Shown: in pieces, positions 57,859 to 64,000 of the stretch
How the letters are laid out: each line of letters opens with the position of its first letter
Position numbering within the stretch: the stretch's first letter is position 1
NCBI RefSeq assembly: GCF_001424345.1
Contig: NZ_LMPF01000004.1
Location: 1-64,000 of the forward strand
Origin: Burkholderia sp. Leaf177
GTDB lineage: Bacteria; Pseudomonadota; Gammaproteobacteria; Burkholderiales; Burkholderiaceae
Direction of reading: 5' to 3'
Length of the DNA: 64,000 bases
Notes under the pieces: model-generated
Seen by the model: only the letters and a program-made list of their open reading frames with translations
Database searches by the model: none
Told to the model about the DNA's origin: nothing
Translations under genes and position numbers: made by a program

Positions 57859-58173
57859 ATGTACGCGGTCATAAAAACCGGTGGCAAGCAGTATAAAGTT
57901 GCTGTCGGCGAAAAATTGAAAGTAGAACAGATACCGGCAGACATTGACGCTGAAATCACGCTCGACCAGGTTCTCGCAGTAGGCGAAGGTGAATCGATTC
58001 AGTTCGGTGCACCGCTGGTCAGTGGGGCTTCCGTCACATGTACCGTCGTGTCGCAAGGTCGTCACAAGAAGGTCACGATCTTCAAGATGCGTCGCCGGAA
58101 GCACTACCAAAAGCACGCTGGCCATCGCCAGAACTACACCGAATTGCGTATTGACGCTATCAACGCTGCATAA
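57859..58173 (+). CDS. rplU: 50S ribosomal protein L21
   Basis: A 104-aa ribosomal protein binding 23S rRNA. The start [18 protein letters not shown] and the C-terminal [23 protein letters not shown] are characteristic. ATG at 57859 follows GTGAGG. It forms an operon with rpmA (39-nt gap). Confidence 0.96.
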   Translation: MYAVIKTGGKQYKVAVGEKLKVEQIPADIDAEITLDQVLAVGEGESIQFGAPLVSGASVTCTVVSQGRHKKVTIFKMRRRKHYQKHAGHRQNYTELRIDAINAA

Positions 58174-58212
58174 GCGCTGAGTCAATAAGCTAAACGGTCA
58201 AGGAGCTATTAA

Positions 58213-58473
58213 ATGGCACACAAAAAAGCAGGCGGGTCATCCCGCAATGGTCGCGACTCAGAATCGAAGCGCCTCGGCGTGAAGGTTTATGGCGGCCAGG
58301 CAATCAACGCAGGCGGCATCATCGTTCGCCAGCGCGGCACGCGCATGCACCCGGGCGACAACGTCGGCATTGGCAAGGATCACACCTTGTTCGCGTTGAC
58401 TGACGGCCACGTCACGTTCACGACGAAGGGCGCAGCAAAGAAGCATCTGGTCAACGTTGTCCCGGCTGCCTAA
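58213..58473 (+). CDS. rpmA: 50S ribosomal protein L27
   Basis: An 86-aa ribosomal protein whose N-terminus reaches the peptidyl-transferase centre. [16 protein letters not shown] and [21 protein letters not shown] are the family signature. The start MAHKKAGG shows no N-terminal pre-sequence of the Firmicutes type. AGGAG precedes the ATG. A terminator follows. Confidence 0.97.
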   Translation: MAHKKAGGSSRNGRDSESKRLGVKVYGGQAINAGGIIVRQRGTRMHPGDNVGIGKDHTLFALTDGHVTFTTKGAAKKHLVNVVPAA

Positions 58474-58507
58474 GTAAGATTCAGGCACGGGCTTCAGGAC
58501 CGGAACA

Positions 58508-58536
58508 GGCCCCGCGAAGTTCGCGGGGCCTTTTTT
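58508..58536 (+). terminator. Rho-independent terminator after rpmA
   Basis: GGCCCCGCGA pairs with TCGCGGGGCC (10 bp, 3-nt loop), followed by six T. It separates the ribosomal genes from obgE, so obgE expression needs read-through or its own promoter. Confidence 0.9.
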
Positions 58537-58569
58537 ATTGGCTGGTTTTTTTGACCACCCGGCTAATGA

Positions 58570-59787
<1,218 letters not shown>

Positions 59788-59839
59788 GAAAAGTCAGGCC
59801 CGTGGTGAGTTGAGGCAAATTCGAGGAGAAATGCGTCAG

Positions 59840-60958
59840 ATGCGTTCCGTCATAGCCGCTTCGAAGCGACTCGTAGTGAAAGTAGGATCGAGCCTCGTGA
59901 CAAACGACGGTCGCGGTCTCGATCACGCGGCCATCGCACGCTGGGCCTCGCAAATTGCCGCCTTGCGCGAGCAGGGCAAGGAAGTCGTGCTGGTGAGTTC
60001 GGGCGCGATTGCCGAAGGGATTCATCGGCTTGGATGGACAAAAAGGCCGCGCGAAATCGACGAGTTGCAGGCTGCGGCCGCGGTCGGGCAAATGGGTTTA
60101 GCGCAGGTTTATGAAAGCAGTTTCGGCAAGCATGGCATCCGGACCGCGCAGATTTTGCTGACGCACGCCGATCTGGCTGACCGCGAACGTTATCTAAATG
60201 CGCGCTCAACGCTTCTGACCTTGCTGCGCCTGGGCTGCGTGCCGATCATCAATGAAAACGACACGGTCATCACCGACGAAATCAAATTCGGCGATAACGA
60301 CACACTCGGCGCGCTTGTCGCGAATCTGATTGAAGGCGACGCGCTGATCATCCTCACCGATCAACGCGGTTTGTTCACTGCCGATCCCCGCCGCGATCCG
60401 TCGGCGACCTTAGTGGAACAGGCGGATGCGGGAACACCGGAACTCGAAGCCATGGCGGGCGGCGCGGGTTCGAGTCTCGGACGCGGTGGCATGCTGACCA
60501 AGATTCTCGCGGCGAAGCGTGCGGCGCATAGCGGCGCAAATACCGTAATTGCAAGTGGGCGAGAGTCGGATGTCCTGACGCGGCTTGCTTCCGGCGAATT
60601 GATCGGCACGCAACTCATCGCCCGGACGGCGCGGATTGCGGCCAGGAAACAATGGATGGCCGATCATTTGCAGGTCCGCGGACACGTGGTGATCGACAAC
60701 GGCGCGGTCGAAAAGCTCACCGCAGGCGGTAAGAGTCTGCTGCCGATTGGTGTTATCGATGTCCACGGCGCGTTTGCGCGCGGCGAAGTGATCGCCTGCT
60801 TGAATTCCGATGGACGCGAAGTCGCGCGCGGCATCACAAATTACAGCAGTTCCGAGGCGCGGCTTATTCAGCGGAAGCCCAGCGGCGAGATCGAGACGGT
60901 GCTTGGCTACATGCTCGAACCTGAGTTGATTCATCGAGACAATCTGGTGCTTGCCTAA
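59840..60958 (+). CDS. proB: Glutamate 5-kinase
   Basis: The 372-aa kinase catalyses the first step of proline synthesis and is feedback-inhibited by proline. The amino acid kinase domain shows [44 protein letters not shown] and [13 protein letters not shown]; a C-terminal PUA domain follows ([13 protein letters not shown] to RGITNYSS). ATG at 59840 gives the family start; another ATG lies three codons earlier, closer to the GAGGAG. It follows obgE by 52 nt. Confidence 0.94.
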   Translation: MRSVIAASKRLVVKVGSSLVTNDGRGLDHAAIARWASQIAALREQGKEVVLVSSGAIAEGIHRLGWTKRPREIDELQAAAAVGQMGLAQVYESSFGKHGIRTAQILLTHADLADRERYLNARSTLLTLLRLGCVPIINENDTVITDEIKFGDNDTLGALVANLIEGDALIILTDQRGLFTADPRRDPSATLVEQADAGTPELEAMAGGAGSSLGRGGMLTKILAAKRAAHSGANTVIASGRESDVLTRLASGELIGTQLIARTARIAARKQWMADHLQVRGHVVIDNGAVEKLTAGGKSLLPIGVIDVHGAFARGEVIACLNSDGREVARGITNYSSSEARLIQRKPSGEIETVLGYMLEPELIHRDNLVLA

Positions 60959-60973
60959 GTAATCTTTAGTTGA

Positions 60974-60998
60974 AAAGCCGCCTTCTGGCGGCTTTCTC
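60974..60998 (+). terminator. proB rho-independent terminator
   Basis: AAAGCCGCC and GGCGGCTTT form a perfect 9-bp stem with a TTCT loop. The following T tract is short on either strand, so it may also serve the convergent gene at 61023. Confidence 0.7.
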
Positions 60999-61022
60999 GG
61001 CTAAGTTCGCTGCAATACAGAC

Positions 61023-61577
61023 TTAGTGGTAATTCGAAACTGCAGTCCGCTTCATCTGAATATTCGACAGAATTTGCTTCGCCGACCCCGTGGGCAATTT
61101 GTTCGCGCAGAAATAATCCTGATAAAGCGCTGCGTGATACGCGTTCAACTCGCCGTTTTCAATGCGCGCGAAGTCGCGCTCCACCGCCCGATCCCAACCG
61201 TTCTGGTCTTCGTTGATACTCGCGTACAAGCGCCAGTTGTAGTTGTCGCAGCGGATCCCTTCGTAGTTCACGTTGCGCGCGCCGGCCGGGCTTTGCACCA
61301 CGACCGTATAACGGATCACGCCGTCATCGCCCACGCTGAGCGAGTTTTTATCGATGAAAAAACTCAGCGGCGTGTTTTGCGAAACCGTGAACGGAATCAG
61401 GTTGGCCTGCTGCGGCAAAGGCGGAATGGTTTCGACCTTGTTTTCGGTCCAGTTGGGCTTGCGGTCCATCAAATAGACAAACGCGCTGTCGTCCTTGTTG
61501 GTCGGCTTCGAGCTGCCGCAACCGGCGAGCACGGCAAGGGCTGCCGCGGATGCCGCGAACAATGCAATGGCTTTCAA
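61023..61577 (-). CDS. CNP1-like family lipoprotein
   Basis: A 184-aa predicted lipoprotein with a lipobox LAGC at Cys20 after a short hydrophobic signal, then a CNP1-like domain (Pfam name as recalled) with FVYLMDRKPNWTENKVE, FFIDKNSLSVGDDGVIRYTVVVQSPAGARNVNYEGIRCDNYNWRLYA. The start is taken as TTG at 61577, because no ATG precedes the signal peptide without running into rppH; AGGGA lies about 11 nt upstream. Function unknown. Confidence 0.75.
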   Translation of the reverse strand: MKAIALFAASAAALAVLAGCGSSKPTNKDDSAFVYLMDRKPNWTENKVETIPPLPQQANLIPFTVSQNTPLSFFIDKNSLSVGDDGVIRYTVVVQSPAGARNVNYEGIRCDNYNWRLYASINEDQNGWDRAVERDFARIENGELNAYHAALYQDYFCANKLPTGSAKQILSNIQMKRTAVSNYH

Positions 61578-61662
61578 TTCTTGAATCCCTGAGGTTGATG
61601 CAACGGCGACCGCAAACGGATTAAGCCTCGCGCTGCTTGAGGCTCGCTTCCGACGCCGCACG

Positions 61663-61697
61663 AAAAAAAGCGGCGAGCGTTGCCGCGCCGCCGCTTT
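61663..61697 (-). terminator. rppH rho-independent terminator
   Basis: On the minus strand AAAGCGGCG and CGCCGCTTT form a 9-bp stem followed by a T tract, 15 nt after the rppH stop. Confidence 0.75.
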
Positions 61698-61711
61698 GGA
61701 TGACACACGTC

Positions 61712-62362
61712 CTAATCCCGCGAAGGACGTTGTGCGTAGATATGCAGCTCTTCGGTCACCGAACATTCTGCCTGAATGACCCGACCGTTGGCAGAAACGG
61801 TCGCATCTTCCATGGTCATGCTCCCGATCACGCGCGGATATCGGTTGGCGTGACGCGCCAAATGTTCCGCACGCTCGGCACGCACGGCTGCGCGCCTCAG
61901 GAAGCGAGAAAGTTCCGTGAGCGCAAGCTGATATACATCACGCTTGAACTCGATCACCGCGTCAAGCGGGACCCAATATTCGTTCCACCGCCAGGCATCG
62001 AATTCCGGATGATCAGTCGCACGCAAACAAATGTCACAGTCGCGGCCTACCATGCGTAACAAAAACCAAATCTGCTTTTGTCCGCGATAATGACCGCGCA
62101 CTTCGCGCTTGATGAACTTGTCCGGCACCTCATAACGCAGCCAGTCGCGAGTTCGACCCACGACCTTGACGTGTTCCGGCAGCAAACCGGTTTCTTCGTG
62201 TAACTCCCGATACATCGCTTGCACAGGGGTCTCGCCGTACTTGATGCCCCCTTGCGGAAACTGCCAGGAATGTTCACGCAGCCGCTTGCCCCAAAACACT
62301 TCGTTGTGCGCGTTCAAGAGGATGATGCCGACGTTCGGGCGAAAGCCTTCACGATCCAGCAT
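61712..62362 (-). CDS. rppH: RNA pyrophosphohydrolase
   Basis: A 216-aa Nudix hydrolase that removes 5' pyrophosphate from mRNA and starts its decay. The start [18 protein letters not shown] is diagnostic. The Nudix box is intact: Gly38-x5-Glu44 and REL-HEETG at 52-59. WQFPQGGI is the RppH variant of the box entry. It is longer than the E. coli protein (176 aa), with a C-terminal extension of about 40 residues. Divergent from proS. Confidence 0.94.
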   Translation of the reverse strand: MLDREGFRPNVGIILLNAHNEVFWGKRLREHSWQFPQGGIKYGETPVQAMYRELHEETGLLPEHVKVVGRTRDWLRYEVPDKFIKREVRGHYRGQKQIWFLLRMVGRDCDICLRATDHPEFDAWRWNEYWVPLDAVIEFKRDVYQLALTELSRFLRRAAVRAERAEHLARHANRYPRVIGSMTMEDATVSANGRVIQAECSVTEELHIYAQRPSRD

Positions 62363-62592
62363 ACAACCACCTTCGAATCCTTTAAAATTGCTTTGATTAT
62401 AAACAGATAACGGGCCTGGCGCACCGGCACGAACCCGAATTCGGGCATTCGTTTCGCCTGGGCGCCGAGGCGGGCGGCGCGATGGTTTGTGCCCCGCGTC
62501 GCGGTCCCGTCGTTCACTCGTTCCGCACGTTCAGCACGATTGGGCGCTCATTGCCCATTCAATCGACGCGCTCCGCTTTGGAAGATTTTTGA

Positions 62593-64000
62593 ATGAAAGC
62601 ATCCCGTTTCTTTATCGCCACCCTGAAAGAAGCCCCCACCGACGCAGAAATCGTCAGCCATCAGCTCATGGTCCGCGCAGGCATGATCCGCCGCGTGGCC
62701 GGTGGTATTTATAGCTATCTGCCCATTGGCCTGCGTTCCATTCGCAAAGTGGAAAACATCGTGCGCGAAGAAATGGATCGTGCTGGCGCGCTCGAACTGC
62801 TGATGCCGGCGGTGCAGCCCGCGGAACTCTGGCAGGAATCGGGACGCTGGGAGCAGTACGGGCCGGAACTGCTGCGCATCAAGGATCGTCACGATCGCGA
62901 TTTCGTGGTCGGGCCGACGCACGAAGAAGTGGTGACGGACATTGCGCGCCGCGAGATCAAGAGCTATCGGCAGTTGCCGGTGAACTTCTATCAGATCCAG
63001 ACGAAGTTCCGCGATGAAATCCGTCCGCGTTTCGGCGTGATGCGCGGCCGCGAATTCATCATGAAGGACGCGTATTCATTCGATCGCGATCAGGCGGGTC
63101 TGGCCGAGTCGTACAAGAAAATGTTCGATGCCTACGTGCGCGTGTTTTCGCGCATCGGCCTGGAATTCCGTGCGGTCGCGGCGGATAACGGATCGATTGG
63201 CGGCAGCGGTTCGCACGAATTCCACGTGATCGCCGACACAGGCGAAGACGCGATCGCATATAACCCGGCGTCGGATTACGCGGCGAACGTTGAAGCTGCC
63301 GAGGCGTTGCCGCTGAACGCCACGCGCGCGGCGCCCGCCGAAGAGATGAAAAAGACGGCAACGCCGGGCAAGGCGAAGTGCGAGGCCGTTGCCGAGTTGC
63401 TGAACATTCCGCTGCAACGGACCATCAAGTCGATCATTCTCGCGACCGAAAACGAAGGCGCCGATGCGACCATCTGGTTGTTGATGCTGCGCGGCGATCA
63501 TTCGCTCAACGACATCAAGACGGGCAAGCTGCCGGGTCTCGCGGGTTACCGGTTCGCGACTGAAGCCGAAATCATCGATTCCTTCGGCACGCCGCCCGGT
63601 TATCTCGGCCCGATCAACACAAAGAAGCCGATCAAGGTGATCGCGGATCGCACGGTCGCGAACATGAGCGACTTCGTGGTCGGCGCGAACGAGGTGGACT
63701 ATCACATCATGGGCGTGAACTGGGGCCGCGATCTGCCGGAACCGGTCGTGGCGGACATCCGCAATGTGCTCGTGGGCGATCCGTCGCCGGACGGCAACGG
63801 TACGCTCGAAATCTGCCGCGGCATTGAAGTGGGCCACGTGTTCCAGCTCGGCACGAAGTATTCGGATTCCATGGGCGCGACGTTCCTCGACGAAAACGGC
63901 AAGCCTGCCCAAATGCTGATGGGTTGCTACGGGATCGGGATCACGCGGGTTCTGGGCGCGGCGATCGAACAGAACTTCGATGCGAAGGGCATCATCTGGC
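62593..64000 (+). CDS. proS: Prolyl-tRNA synthetase, 3' end outside the window
   Basis: The first 469 codons of a class II prolyl-tRNA synthetase of bacterial type. [30 protein letters not shown] is the usual start ([15 protein letters not shown]...). Motif 1 ([10 protein letters not shown]), motif 2 ([25 protein letters not shown]) and the inserted editing domain (from about residue 240) are visible; motif 3 begins with [18 protein letters not shown] at the edge. The gene runs past base 64000, so the end is not seen. It lies divergent from rppH across 230 nt. Confidence 0.95.
   Translation, partial: MKASRFFIATLKEAPTDAEIVSHQLMVRAGMIRRVAGGIYSYLPIGLRSIRKVENIVREEMDRAGALELLMPAVQPAELWQESGRWEQYGPELLRIKDRHDRDFVVGPTHEEVVTDIARREIKSYRQLPVNFYQIQTKFRDEIRPRFGVMRGREFIMKDAYSFDRDQAGLAESYKKMFDAYVRVFSRIGLEFRAVAADNGSIGGSGSHEFHVIADTGEDAIAYNPASDYAANVEAAEALPLNATRAAPAEEMKKTATPGKAKCEAVAELLNIPLQRTIKSIILATENEGADATIWLLMLRGDHSLNDIKTGKLPGLAGYRFATEAEIIDSFGTPPGYLGPINTKKPIKVIADRTVANMSDFVVGANEVDYHIMGVNWGRDLPEPVVADIRNVLVGDPSPDGNGTLEICRGIEVGHVFQLGTKYSDSMGATFLDENGKPAQMLMGCYGIGITRVLGAAIEQNFDAKGIIW

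Overview
The window is about 62% GC chromosomal DNA from a beta-proteobacterium of the Burkholderiaceae, most likely Burkholderia, Paraburkholderia or Caballeronia. This rests on the 5S rRNA tail, the mraZ-to-lpxC order with a peroxiredoxin between ftsZ and lpxC, the coaE-pilD-pilC-pilB cluster beside zapD and yacG, the porin type, and protein-level resemblance throughout. The genus is an inference. I see no insertion sequence, prophage, integrase, CRISPR array or clear genomic island. The content is mostly core genome with a metabolic and regulatory accessory stretch at about 40.7-56.5 kb.

Layout. Position 1-90 holds the 3' end of a 5S rRNA and its terminator, so an rrn operon lies just upstream. 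Next come an M20 amidohydrolase (minus), a divergent molybdopterin oxidoreductase, fadD, a general porin (minus) and coq7. From 8.0 to 25.6 kb runs a complete dcw cluster: mraZ, rsmH, ftsL, ftsI, murE, murF, mraY, murD, ftsW, murG, murC, ddlB, ftsQ, ftsA, ftsZ. It is driven by a visible sigma70-like promoter that overlaps a four-copy MraZ box, and eight of its junctions are 4-nt ATGA overlaps. A Prx5-type peroxiredoxin and lpxC follow, then dciA (minus), secA, argJ, a DUF815 ATPase and a MutT-like Nudix gene.

From 34.0 to 39.2 kb the minus strand carries yacG, zapD, coaE, pilD, pilC and a short pilB, with a 23-bp direct repeat upstream of pilB. Next are a CorC/HlyC-type CBS protein, then a tannase-like lipoprotein, an alpha/beta hydrolase and an MHS-type transporter facing a divergent LysR gene, a candidate ester-utilisation module. 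A cytochrome b561 gene is coupled to a family-2 glycosyltransferase. A minus-strand run encodes a COG4315 exported protein, an ECF sigma factor, its membrane anti-sigma factor and a periplasmic PEBP protein. Then come a CaiB/BaiF CoA transferase, a cardiolipin synthase, and a MarR/DHA2 efflux pair with a palindrome lying on the pump promoter.

The last 8 kb is core again: a YgjP-like metalloprotease, a small membrane protein, tRNA-Pro(CGG) behind ispB, rplU-rpmA-obgE behind a near-consensus promoter, proB, a CNP1-like lipoprotein, rppH, and proS, which runs off the window end.

I did not find a convincing wholly new system. The observations most worth a second look are the COG4315/ECF/anti-sigma/PEBP operon, the tannase-like protein lacking both cysteines of the usual CS-D-HC motif, the paired repeats in front of pilB, and the leader hairpin of lpxC.
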